Shown here piece by piece: positions 19,003 to 26,236 of a DNA stretch of 64,000 nucleotides. This stretch comes from Devosia sp. (GTDB lineage Bacteria > Pseudomonadota > Alphaproteobacteria > Rhizobiales > Devosiaceae): assembly GCF_017744655.1 (NCBI RefSeq), contig NZ_JAGIAW010000007.1:124001-188000 (forward strand), read 5' to 3'. Each line of letters begins with the position of its first letter. Positions within the stretch are counted from its first letter, which is position 1. The notes beneath the pieces were generated by a model. That model saw nothing but the letters and a program-made list of their open reading frames with translations. It did not search any database and was not told the origin of the DNA. Position numbers and translations under genes: made by a program.

Positions 19003-19160
19003 GGAATAGGTGCCGCCCTGGCCGTGGGACGAGCGATCCCGGGAACCTACTCACGTAGGTGGGCGCCGTATGTCCAAGCCCACGGGCCTGGTCAGGGACA
19101 GCTCCCTTAGGATCGATTAAGGCCCCGGGGATATGTGTGTCCTCACGTACCGGGCAGCCC
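19003..19160 (-). ncRNA. ssrS: 6S RNA (regulator of RNA polymerase sigma-70)
   Basis: Non-coding RNA that binds the housekeeping RNA polymerase as a promoter mimic. Supported by position just upstream of the 5-formyl-THF cyclo-ligase gene and by sequence. The 5' end GGGCTGCCCGG pairs with CCAGGGCGGC at the 3' end. The centre holds the conserved GATCCTAAGGGAGCTGTCCC and GACCAGGCCCGTGGGCTTGG, then GGCGCCCACCTACGTGAGTA. A -10-like TATATC lies at 19165-19170. Ends are approximate; no covariance search was possible. Confidence 0.82.
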
Positions 19161-19231
19161 AAGAGATATAGGCGCTTCCCCTGCCTCGCGCAAACGGCAA
19201 CCCACAAGAATGTGTGTGCGCCGATGCGCTT

Positions 19232-19705
19232 TTATGACATGGCGGCAAGGCTCTCTGCCATGACGGCTTCCAGCCGGTCAAAACCATGGCCGGTGCCGAT
19301 TTCCCGCGCCGCGGCGCCGTCGCTGCCATCGAGCAGCAGCAGGTGTTCGTCATAACGCATCAGGCTGCCGCGATTGTGCGGGCGGAAGAGCAGGGTGACG
19401 AGCGAGGCGGACAGCGGTTTTCCGTCGACGCGCATGGCGTAGCTATAGACGATGCGATCCGGCGCCGCGATGTCGAGATAGGCAATGTCGACTTCGTGCT
19501 CGACGCGTATGGGATCGGCGAGGCGGCTGAAATCGTGGCCGCCAATGCGGAAATCGTGGCGCACTTCGCGCTCGGTCCAATCGGGGTGACAGCCGGCCCA
19601 GAGATTTTTCAGTTTTGGATCGGACCAGAAACGAAAGGCGTGAGCGGGTGAGCCGGGCAGGACGCGATCGAGCGTGAAGCGCGAATGGGCGGGATCACTG
19701 GCCAT
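19232..19705 (-). CDS. SRPBCC (AHSA1-type) domain protein
   Basis: 157 residues from the ATG at 19705; the longer open frame would run far into arsR. The opening FTLDRVLPGSPAHAFRFWSDPKLKNLWAG and the central FRIGGHDFSRLADPIR and YLDIAAPDRIVYSYAMRVDGKPL are those of activator of Hsp90 ATPase-like / START-fold proteins that bind hydrophobic ligands. It overlaps arsR by 11 bases, the common ArsR-SRPBCC pairing, so it is probably controlled by that regulator. Ligand unknown. Confidence 0.87.
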   Translation of the reverse strand: MASDPAHSRFTLDRVLPGSPAHAFRFWSDPKLKNLWAGCHPDWTEREVRHDFRIGGHDFSRLADPIRVEHEVDIAYLDIAAPDRIVYSYAMRVDGKPLSASLVTLLFRPHNRGSLMRYDEHLLLLDGSDGAAAREIGTGHGFDRLEAVMAESLAAMS

Positions 19706-20036
19706 TGGATTTATCCTCGGGATTGGCAGCCATGGCGGCGGCGAGGCGATCAAAGCCGGTTTCAAGATGGCGCTGATGCGCATCGAGCCAGGTGCGGAGG
19801 GAATTAAGCCCCTCTTCGCAGATGGAGAAGGTGCGCACCCTACCCTCCTTTTTCGAAGTGATGATGCCGCCATTTTCCAGCACTTTTAGGTGCTTCAGGG
19901 TCGAAGGCAGGCCGAGATCGAAGGGCGCGGCCAGTTCCTTCATCGAGGTCGGGCCGGATTCGACGAGGCGCGAAACCATGGCGCGCCGATAGGGATCGGC
20001 GAGGGCCTGGAAGACGGTATCGAGATCGGCTGACAT
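19695..20036 (-). CDS. ArsR-family transcriptional regulator
   Basis: 113 residues from the ATG at 20036, whose A is the last base of the gst TGA. Winged helix: FQALADPYRRAMVSRLVESG, helix-turn-helix SMKELAAPFDLGLPSTLKHL, wing GGIITSKKEGRVRTF. No metal-binding Cys motif, as expected for the subclass that accompanies SRPBCC proteins. Probably represses the gst-arsR-SRPBCC operon. Confidence 0.92.
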   Translation of the reverse strand: MSADLDTVFQALADPYRRAMVSRLVESGPTSMKELAAPFDLGLPSTLKHLKVLENGGIITSKKEGRVRTFSICEEGLNSLRTWLDAHQRHLETGFDRLAAAMAANPEDKSNGQ

Positions 20037-20719
20037 CAGGCCCCCGGCAGGAAGCGCGCCGGCATGGCGTCGCGATAGGGAAACATTGTAAAATAAGGCT
20101 GCGCCTGAGCAAGCATGGAAGCAACAGACGGGCGAGCCAAGAGCCGCTCGAAATAGGCGCTGAGCGCCGTGGCCGAGGCAGGGAACGGTTCCACCACGCC
20201 GGCGAAGAAGAGGCCCGGAAAGGCGGCACAATCGGCGATGGAAAACGCGGTGCCCACGGCCCATTCACGATCGGTCATGTGCTCTTCGATCATGCCATAG
20301 GCGGTGTGCAGATTTTCGCGCGCCTCTGCGACGCCATGCGGGTCATTGGCGCCGGGCGGACGAATGCGGTCGATGACGATCTTCTGCATCGGTTGCTGCA
20401 CGTAGAGATCGAAAAACCGATCCCAGAGCCGCGCTTCGAGGAGCGTCTCCGCATCGGTCGGCCAGAGTTTTGCCATGCTCGGATGACGCTGGGCGAGGTA
20501 TTCGAGAATGATGGTGGTTTCGGCCACATGTCGGCCGCCTGCCCCATCGTGGAGCAGCGGGATTTTGCCGACGGGCCAATGGTCAGACACCTGCCGCGCG
20601 GAGGCAGGATCGCCAAAATCGACGATGACCGGGCTATAGGGCAATTGCGCCTCTTCGAGCGCAATCATCACCTTGTGGCAGAAGGAGGCGAGCGGATGGA
20701 GATAGAGCGTCAGAGACAT
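20036..20719 (-). CDS. Glutathione S-transferase
   Basis: 227 residues: thioredoxin-like N-terminal domain (SLTLYLHPLASFCHKVMIAL, with Ser/Cys at the active-site turn; VGKIPLLHDG cis-Pro; ETTIILEYLA) and an all-helical C-terminal domain. Conjugates or reduces electrophiles with glutathione. First gene of the operon with arsR and the SRPBCC gene. A 17-base-pair hairpin ends 4 bases before its start and there is no Shine-Dalgarno sequence, see the hairpin entry. Confidence 0.9.
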   Translation of the reverse strand: MSLTLYLHPLASFCHKVMIALEEAQLPYSPVIVDFGDPASARQVSDHWPVGKIPLLHDGAGGRHVAETTIILEYLAQRHPSMAKLWPTDAETLLEARLWDRFFDLYVQQPMQKIVIDRIRPPGANDPHGVAEARENLHTAYGMIEEHMTDREWAVGTAFSIADCAAFPGLFFAGVVEPFPASATALSAYFERLLARPSVASMLAQAQPYFTMFPYRDAMPARFLPGA

Positions 20720-20723
20720 GAAA

Positions 20724-20765
20724 GGCCGCCAGACAGTTTCACTAAAAAGAAACTATCTGGCGGCC
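20724..20765 (-). promoter_or_regulatory. Long hairpin against the gst start codon
   Basis: Arms GGCCGCCAGACAGTTTC (20724-20740) and GAAACTATCTGGCGGCC (20749-20765) pair over 17 bases with one G-T wobble; loop of 8. It fills the gap between pgk and gst. On the minus strand it is followed by TTTC and then the gst ATG, so it could end pgk transcription or gate gst translation. Confidence 0.7.
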
Positions 20766-20781
20766 TGATGTGAAGCAAGAG

Positions 20782-20805
20782 AAAGTTTCCGAAATCGGAA
20801 ACTTT
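20782..20805 (-). terminator. Hairpin at the pgk stop codon
   Basis: AAAGTTTCCGA / TCGGAAACTTT with an AA/TT loop, overlapping the last bases of pgk. Minus strand continues CTCTTGC, so the T-run is weak; it may work together with the larger hairpin next to it. Confidence 0.5.
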
Positions 20806-22006
20806 ACTTCTTCAGCGCCTCGACGCCCGGGAGGGGCTTGCCTTCCATCCATTCGAGGAAGGCGCCGCCGGCGGTCGACACATAGGTCAGGGCATCCTTG
20901 ACGCCGGCATGGGCCAGCGCGCTGACCGTATCGCCGCCACCGGCAACCGAGATCAGGTGGCCGTCATGGGTGCGCTTGGCGACGTGCTTGGCAATGGCCA
21001 CGGTGCCCGCGTCAAAAGGCTCCATTTCGAAGGCGCCGACCGGGCCATTCCAGATGACGGTGTGGGCATCGTCGATGGCGCCATTGATGCGCTCGATCGA
21101 GGAGGGGCCGATATCCAAAATCATGCCATCGGGATCGACGGCGTCGACGCCATAAAGGCGGGTCGGCGAATTGGCCTTGAAATGCCAGGAAACCACGGCA
21201 TCGACCGGCAGGATGATGGCGCAATTAGCCTTGTCGGCCTTGTCCATGATGCGGCGGGCGGTATCAGCAAGATCCTTCTCGCAGAGCGACTTGCCGACAC
21301 CAAAACCCTGGGCGAAGAGGAACGTATTGGCCATGCCGCCGCCGATGACGAGGCCGTCCACCTTAGTGACGAGGTTTTCGAGAAGGTCGATCTTCGAAGA
21401 AACCTTGGCGCCGCCGACAATGGCGACGACCGGCTTCTTTGGCTTGCCAAGGCCCTTTTCGAGCGCTTCGAGCTCGCCCTGCATGGCAAGGCCGGCTGCG
21501 GCGGGGAGAAGGTGAGCCAGGGCTTCGGTCGATGCGTGGGCACGGTGCGCGGCGGAGAAGGCGTCGTTCACATAGACATCGCCCAGGCTCGCCATGCGCT
21601 TGGCAAGCTCGGCGTCATTGGCTTCTTCGCCCGGATGGAAACGGGTGTTTTCGAGCACAAGGATCGCATCGGCAGGAGCCTCGGCAATCGCCTGCTTGGC
21701 GCCCGAAACATCGACCCAGTCGGTAGCGACGAAACCGACGGGATGGCCGGTGATATCGGCAACCGCCGAGCACACCTGCTCGAGCGAGAATTCGGGATCA
21801 ACCTTCCCCTTGGGCCGGCCGAAATGGGAGAGCAGCACGACCTTGCCGTCGTGACGCATGATTTCGCGGATGGTGGGCAGGAGACGCTCGATGCGCGTCG
21901 CATCGGTCACCTTGCCATCGGCCACGGGAACATTGAGGTCGGCCCTGAGGAGCACGACCTTGCCGTTGAGGTCGAGTTCGTCGAGAGTCTTGAATTGCGC
22001 GGTCAT
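20804..22006 (-). CDS. pgk: Phosphoglycerate kinase
   Basis: Glycolysis and gluconeogenesis: 1,3-bisphosphoglycerate + ADP to 3-phosphoglycerate + ATP. Start at the ATG at 22006 with GGAG 7 bases upstream, giving 400 residues. The signature [12 protein letters not shown] and HFGRPKG are near the N-terminus, [12 protein letters not shown] and the nucleotide block [13 protein letters not shown] near the C-terminus. Same direction as tkt and gap but 3.2 kb away from gap. Confidence 0.97.
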   Translation of the reverse strand: MTAQFKTLDELDLNGKVVLLRADLNVPVADGKVTDATRIERLLPTIREIMRHDGKVVLLSHFGRPKGKVDPEFSLEQVCSAVADITGHPVGFVATDWVDVSGAKQAIAEAPADAILVLENTRFHPGEEANDAELAKRMASLGDVYVNDAFSAAHRAHASTEALAHLLPAAAGLAMQGELEALEKGLGKPKKPVVAIVGGAKVSSKIDLLENLVTKVDGLVIGGGMANTFLFAQGFGVGKSLCEKDLADTARRIMDKADKANCAIILPVDAVVSWHFKANSPTRLYGVDAVDPDGMILDIGPSSIERINGAIDDAHTVIWNGPVGAFEMEPFDAGTVAIAKHVAKRTHDGHLISVAGGGDTVSALAHAGVKDALTYVSTAGGAFLEWMEGKPLPGVEALKK

Positions 22007-22091
22007 GGCCAGGCTCCGAAGAGATACGAAACTTGGGCCTTGGCCTATCAGAGGCAGAGGGATCGGAAAAGCGCTGAGACGAAGATTCTCG

Positions 22092-22382
22092 TCAGCTCCC
22101 AATAAGAACCAGACGCAGTTGCCGGCCGAAAAGGAAGACCAGCGGGCTCAGCGCCGTCCAGGCGGCGAGGCGAACGAGATCATCGACCATGACATGACGG
22201 GCAAAGCCGAGGCTCGCCCAGGGCGCGGTGCCGACAAGCCCGATGATGCGCCGGTGGCGCCGCAGGAGATAGGCCAGCATCACACCGGCAGGGAGCGCGA
22301 GGAGGATGAGACTGTCCAAAAGCCCGGCGAGAAGCCAGGCCAGTGGCAGGGCCGAATGAAAGCGACGGGTGAGATGGAACAT
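22092..22382 (-). CDS. Small membrane protein of unknown function
   Basis: 96 residues from the ATG at 22382, which has GGAG 6 bases upstream. Two hydrophobic segments (about 12-38 and 68-92) separated by an Arg-rich loop (YLLRRHRRI), so both would span the membrane. I do not recognise the family. It is divergent from the MerR-ATPase gene with a 128-base gap carrying a MerR-type promoter, and lies 85 bases before pgk on the same strand. Confidence 0.65.
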   Translation of the reverse strand: MFHLTRRFHSALPLAWLLAGLLDSLILLALPAGVMLAYLLRRHRRIIGLVGTAPWASLGFARHVMVDDLVRLAAWTALSPLVFLFGRQLRLVLIGS

Positions 22383-22449
22383 GATTCGCTCCAAGCCTTG
22401 CTGACATCTGCGAAAATAGGGTGGTTTGGTGACAGGGCGTTGACGGGGC

Positions 22450-22479
22450 TTGACCTGTCCCCTGGGGCCACCCTGATTT
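22450..22479 (+). promoter_or_regulatory. MerR-type promoter and dyad
   Basis: TTGACC (22450-22455), then the dyad TGTCCCCTGGGGCCA (22456-22470, 6 of 7 pairs), then a weak -10 TGATTT (22474-22479). The spacer is 18-19 bases, longer than the usual 17, as in promoters activated by MerR proteins such as copper-responsive CueR. The merR start follows 31 bases later. Confidence 0.55.
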
Positions 22480-22510
22480 GTGGCGGGGTCAAAACCGGAG
22501 GTGATTCCCC

Positions 22511-23479
22511 TTGACCCATCCCGAACAGGTTCTCTCGCCCGCCGAAGCCGCCCGTGCGCTCGGCATTTCGGCCAAGGCCTTAAGGCTCTACGAGCAGCGT
22601 GGCCTTATCACGCCCATCCGCAATGCCAATGGCTGGCGGCATTATGGTCCGAAGCAGATGGCCGGGATCAGACAAATCGTAGCGCTGCGGACGCTTGGGT
22701 TGAGCCTATCGCAGATTGCGGCCGTGCTTGCGGGCAAAAGCCACGACCTCGACAAAGCCCTTGCCGAACACCAGAGCCGACTTGAGGGCAACTTAACGGG
22801 CCTCCTGGAGGCCATCGAGCGGGTGCGCATCTGGCGCAATGATCTCAGCGGCGGGCGGGCGCCTGATCTCGCCGATCTGATAGCTAGCCCGCCGGCCCTG
22901 TCGCTGACCCTGCCATGGCCATGGAATGGCGAACTGTTTGAATTGAAGCGCCTCGCGCCGGTGACCTATCTCGTGGGGCCACTGGGCAGCGGCAAGACGC
23001 GGCTTGCCATAGCACTGGCCGAGACGCTGGGCGGCGGGTTCGTGGGGCTCGATCGCGGCGAACCCAGTGAAATCCCGGCTGCCGCCTTGCGCGCACTCGA
23101 ATGGCTGCTGGAGGATGGGGCCGTGGACAGTCCCGCGTTGAGAGCCGTGGTGGCTGGGATGGTTTCGGAGGATCGACCACGGGTGATCGATCTCGTCGAA
23201 GACGGCCTGGATGAAGCAACACAACTGGCGCTTGGCGGCTGGCTGCGGCGGCGGAGCGAGGGCGATGCGCCGCTGGTGGTTATGACGCGGTCGAGTGCGG
23301 TGCTGGACCTCGATGCGGTCAGCGCCGGACACGCGATCCTTTTCTGTCCGCCCAATCACAGCGTGCCGTTTGAGGTTTTGGCTGTGGCGGGTTCGCCGGG
23401 ATATGAGAGCGTGAGCAATTGCTTGGGGACGCCGGAAGCAAGGGCGCGAACGGCGGGGATGGTGGTGCGGATGAGCTAG
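22511..23479 (+). CDS. MerR-family regulator fused to a P-loop ATPase domain
   Basis: 322 residues. The start is a TTG at 22511: a perfect GGAGGTGAT lies 7 bases upstream. Residues 6-75 are a MerR winged helix (LSPAEAARALGISAKALRLY, GLITPIRNANGWRHYG). A coiled segment follows to about 110. Residues 150-322 form an ATPase-like domain with Walker A GPLGSGKT (156-163) and an acidic Walker B-like strand RVIDLVEDGLDE (about 225-236), but no ABC signature. This combination suggests ATP-gated transcription control; the ligand is unknown. Confidence 0.85.
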   Translation: MTHPEQVLSPAEAARALGISAKALRLYEQRGLITPIRNANGWRHYGPKQMAGIRQIVALRTLGLSLSQIAAVLAGKSHDLDKALAEHQSRLEGNLTGLLEAIERVRIWRNDLSGGRAPDLADLIASPPALSLTLPWPWNGELFELKRLAPVTYLVGPLGSGKTRLAIALAETLGGGFVGLDRGEPSEIPAAALRALEWLLEDGAVDSPALRAVVAGMVSEDRPRVIDLVEDGLDEATQLALGGWLRRRSEGDAPLVVMTRSSAVLDLDAVSAGHAILFCPPNHSVPFEVLAVAGSPGYESVSNCLGTPEARARTAGMVVRMS

Positions 23480-23494
23480 GTCGGCGCGCGCTGC

Positions 23495-23613
23495 CCACCC
23501 CCTCCCGGCCTCCCCCATCTAGGGGGAGGTGAAGGGACTGTGGTTTTGGGGAGATTGTGCCAAACACTCGATGGGGCACCTCCCCCTTGATGGGGGAGGG
23601 TGGGAGGGGGTGT
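23495..23613. repeat. Inverted pair of C-rich/G-rich repeats, family 3
   Basis: CCCACCCCCTCCCGGCCTCC with CATCTAGGGGGAGGTG, and 50 bases later the reverse order CACCTCCCCCTTGATGGGGG with GTGGGAGGGGGTG. Each copy is itself a hairpin. A third copy lies at 53450-53495. Confidence 0.75.
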
Positions 23614-23621
23614 CGGCAAGC

Positions 23622-24152
23622 TCAGTCCCGCGCGAACAACCCGGGATAGTCCGTCACGAGCCCATCGCCATCCACCGCCAGCACGGCTTCAAAATCGTCC
23701 GACTGAAACCGAAGGTGCCCTTCATCGATCCGCGTATAGACCTGCTCAGCGCGGCGCACCTCCATGGTCGTCGCATCGATCCAGACCATGGCAAACTTCT
23801 GCGGTTTTCCGTCCTGCCACTCTGTCCGCCAGATCGGCAGGGAATTGGTCATCGGCGTCGGCCAGATATCGACATCGACACAGCCTTTTAGGCCCGAGAT
23901 CGGCTCGGCGCGGTCATCCGACCAGCCGCCTTGCCCATCGCAAAAGAGCTCCAGCGCCTTGCCGTCGGCTCGCTCGATTTTCAGTGTGCGAGTATGGCCG
24001 TTCTCGTCGAGTTTTATGCGGTAAAACAGCCCGAAGTCGTCGCCGATGATGGCGCCGCGGATGCGCGTGTCGCGGCCATTGGCCATGACGTGGCAATGTT
24101 CCAGGGTCTTGAGGTCAAGACCACGCCACCGATAGGACTGATTGAGGCTCAA
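23622..24152 (-). CDS. Putative glycolipid-binding protein (DUF1089 type)
   Basis: About 176 residues. The opening SLNQSYRWRGLDLKTLEHCHV, the middle IKLDENGHTRTLKIE and the end FEAVLAVDGDGLVTDYPGLFARD are those of the putative glycolipid-binding family (beta-rich, ligand by structural analogy only). I prefer the TTG at 24152 as start because GGGAG lies 7 bases upstream; the ATG at 24173 has no ribosome-binding site and sits next to a perfect palindrome. No signal peptide, so probably cytoplasmic. Confidence 0.78.
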   Translation of the reverse strand: MSLNQSYRWRGLDLKTLEHCHVMANGRDTRIRGAIIGDDFGLFYRIKLDENGHTRTLKIERADGKALELFCDGQGGWSDDRAEPISGLKGCVDVDIWPTPMTNSLPIWRTEWQDGKPQKFAMVWIDATTMEVRRAEQVYTRIDEGHLRFQSDDFEAVLAVDGDGLVTDYPGLFARD

Positions 24153-24173
24153 AACGCTTCTCCCGACACGCAT

Positions 24174-24192
24174 CGCATTTGCAGCAAATGCG
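24174..24192. promoter_or_regulatory. Perfect 19-base palindrome upstream of the glycolipid-binding gene
   Basis: CGCATTTGCAGCAAATGCG, 9 bases, one central base, 9 bases, no mismatch. It lies about 20 bases upstream of the preferred start, a typical operator position. The factor is unknown. Confidence 0.5.
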
Positions 24193-24246
24193 AGCGGGGA
24201 AAGCAAGTGAGGGGCGGACGATTGAAGCCGCAAACCCTCAGTCTTC

Positions 24247-24339
24247 GTCATTGCCGGGCTTGTCCCGGCAATCCATCTCGCCTCCGCCCCCGCCATCCTG
24301 CGGATGGCTTGGCACCACCGAGACAAACCCGGTGGTGAC
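24247..24339. repeat. Palindromic repeat, family 2, paired copy
   Basis: GTCATTGCCGGGCTTGTCCC arm at 24247-24274 and a CACCACCG...CGGTGGTGAC arm ending at 24339, as at 16584. It sits between two minus-strand genes. Confidence 0.8.
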
Positions 24340-24361
24340 GATGGGGGAGAGGTCTGAGAAA

Positions 24362-24910
24362 TCAGACCGGCGGGGTGACGCCGTCTCGGATGGTGTGGAA
24401 GCTGGGGAGCACCGCATCCAGCCGATCCGCGTCGGTGACGCAGGAAATGGCGGTGCGGCCCCTAGCGGTTTCGACCATGGAGAGCACCAGCCGGACATGC
24501 TCGGCATTCTTCTGCTTGGGCTTGCCGATGAATTCGTGACCCTTATAGCCGTCGAGTTCGAATGAGGCGTCGGACACGAAATCGAAAATCGCCGACATGC
24601 CGTCCTTGGCCATGGCGATCCAGCCGGGCGAGCCGATCTGCTCGTTGATTTTTTCCATTGTCAGCCCGGCATTGCCCGGCACGGACTGGAAGCTGACTTG
24701 GCAGAGGTATTTTTCGCCAGTCAGCGGCGCCGGATCGTCCGAGGCGGATTTGACACCGAAAGTGACATTATAGGGCGGCGGGGATGATGCCTCCTCGACC
24801 ACGAACGTATCCGGCAAGGTCACCGCAAGGCCGGTTTCAGCATCTTCGGCGGCGAAAACAGGTGCTGTCAGGATGGCGGCGACAAGAACGAGGGCAGAAA
24901 CAAAACGCAT
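24362..24910 (-). CDS. Secreted protein of unknown function
   Basis: 182 residues from the ATG at 24910, beginning with a signal peptide (MRFVSALVLVAAILTAPVFAAED). The mature part contains FVVEEASSPPPYNVTFGVKS, KYLCQVSFQSVP and a late AISCVTDADRLDAV; the two Cys could form a disulfide. No family recognised. It follows gap on the same strand after a terminator and a repeat, so it is probably expressed separately. Confidence 0.72.
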   Translation of the reverse strand: MRFVSALVLVAAILTAPVFAAEDAETGLAVTLPDTFVVEEASSPPPYNVTFGVKSASDDPAPLTGEKYLCQVSFQSVPGNAGLTMEKINEQIGSPGWIAMAKDGMSAIFDFVSDASFELDGYKGHEFIGKPKQKNAEHVRLVLSMVETARGRTAISCVTDADRLDAVLPSFHTIRDGVTPPV

Positions 24911-25017
24911 GGCAAAGCCCGGACGGGGATGGTTTTCCCGATGCTTATGCCAAGAGCGTGGCAACAAGACGATTGGCCAAATGGTCGCCCTTGCAACGCC
25001 ATTTCGACTTTCACCGT

Positions 25018-25080
25018 GTCATCCCCGCGAAAGCGGGGATCTCCGTTTCAAACAGGGATTCCCGCTTTCGCGGGAATGAC
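25018..25080. repeat. Paired palindromic repeat, family 1, copy b
   Basis: GTCATCCCCGCGAAAGCGGG, 14-base spacer region, then TTCCCGCTTTCGCGGGAATG. Lies beyond the gap terminator. Confidence 0.9.
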
Positions 25081-25126
25081 ATCGTGGCTGGAAAACCAGA
25101 TGCGGTGACAGTGGCCAAAAGCCCAA

Positions 25127-25153
25127 AACAAAAAGGGCGCTTCGCGGCGCCCT
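25127..25153 (-). terminator. Rho-independent terminator after gap
   Basis: Minus-strand GGGCGC-CGCGAA-GCGCCC (25135-25152) followed by TTTTTG, 27 bases after the gap stop. Confidence 0.88.
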
Positions 25154-25179
25154 CTTCAATTCCAGTTGGCGAAAAACGC

Positions 25180-26187
25180 TTAGAGCGTCTTGCCCAGCGC
25201 CACGGCCGTGTCGGCCATGCGGTTCGAAAAGCCCCATTCGTTGTCATACCAGGAGAGGACCGACACGAAATTGCCGTCCATAACCTTGGTCTGATCGAGC
25301 GCCACGGTCGAAGAATGCGGATCGTGGTTGAAATCGATCGAGACGTTCGGCTGGTCGGTGAAGCCGAGCACGTTCTTGAGTTCGCCATTGGCGTACTTCT
25401 TGACGGCGGCATTGATTTCGTCGGCGGTCACATTGCGCTTGGCAATGAACTTGAAGTCGACGCAGGAGACGTTCGGGGTCGGCACGCGGATCGAGACGCC
25501 GTCGAGCTTGCCCTTGAGTTCGGGCAGCACCAGGCCAATGGCCTTGGCAGCGCCTGTCGAGGTCGGGATCTGCGAGAGGGCTGCAGCGCGGCCGCGATAG
25601 AGATCCTTGTGCATGGTGTCGAGGGTCGGCTGGTCACCGGTATAGGAGTGGATGGTGGTCATCATCCCCTTCTCGATGCCGAATTCCTTGTGCAGCACAT
25701 AGGCCAGCGGCGCGAGGCAATTGGTCGTGCACGAGGCGTTCGAGATGACGACGTCTTCCTTGGTGAGGGAAGCGTGGTTGATGCCGTAGACGATGGTCTT
25801 GTCCGCGCCATCGCCGGGAGCGGAGATGATCACCTTCTTGGCGCCGGCCTTGAGGTGAGCCGAGGCCTTTTCCTTCGAGGTGAAGATGCCGGTGCATTCG
25901 AGCGCGATGTCGACGCCCATGGCGGCATGCGGCAGGTTTGCCGGGTCACGCTCGGCGGTCACCTTGATCGGGCCGCGGCCGACATCGATGGTGTCACCTG
26001 ATACCGTCACGGTATGCGGGAAGCGGCCATGGACGGAATCGAAGCGCAGGAGATGCGCATTGGTCTCGACCGGGCCGAGGTCGTTGATGGCAACGACTTC
26101 GATATCGGTGCGGCCGGACTCGATGATGGCACGCAGGACATTACGGCCAATACGGCCAAAACCATTGATGGCGACGCGAACTGCCAT
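25180..26187 (-). CDS. gap: Glyceraldehyde-3-phosphate dehydrogenase, type I
   Basis: Oxidises glyceraldehyde 3-phosphate with NAD and phosphate to 1,3-bisphosphoglycerate. 335 residues with the NAD-binding [14 protein letters not shown] at the N-terminus and the catalytic Cys in [14 protein letters not shown] (about 154). AGGAG is 9 bases before the ATG. It follows tkt with a 49-base gap, the usual tkt-gap order; pgk comes only after a 3.2 kb insertion. Confidence 0.97.
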   Translation of the reverse strand: MAVRVAINGFGRIGRNVLRAIIESGRTDIEVVAINDLGPVETNAHLLRFDSVHGRFPHTVTVSGDTIDVGRGPIKVTAERDPANLPHAAMGVDIALECTGIFTSKEKASAHLKAGAKKVIISAPGDGADKTIVYGINHASLTKEDVVISNASCTTNCLAPLAYVLHKEFGIEKGMMTTIHSYTGDQPTLDTMHKDLYRGRAAALSQIPTSTGAAKAIGLVLPELKGKLDGVSIRVPTPNVSCVDFKFIAKRNVTADEINAAVKKYANGELKNVLGFTDQPNVSIDFNHDPHSSTVALDQTKVMDGNFVSVLSWYDNEWGFSNRMADTAVALGKTL

Positions 26188-26236
26188 GTTTTAACGCTCC
26201 TGGAGGGGGAGAAAGAGAAAGGGAGGCGCGGCTCTC

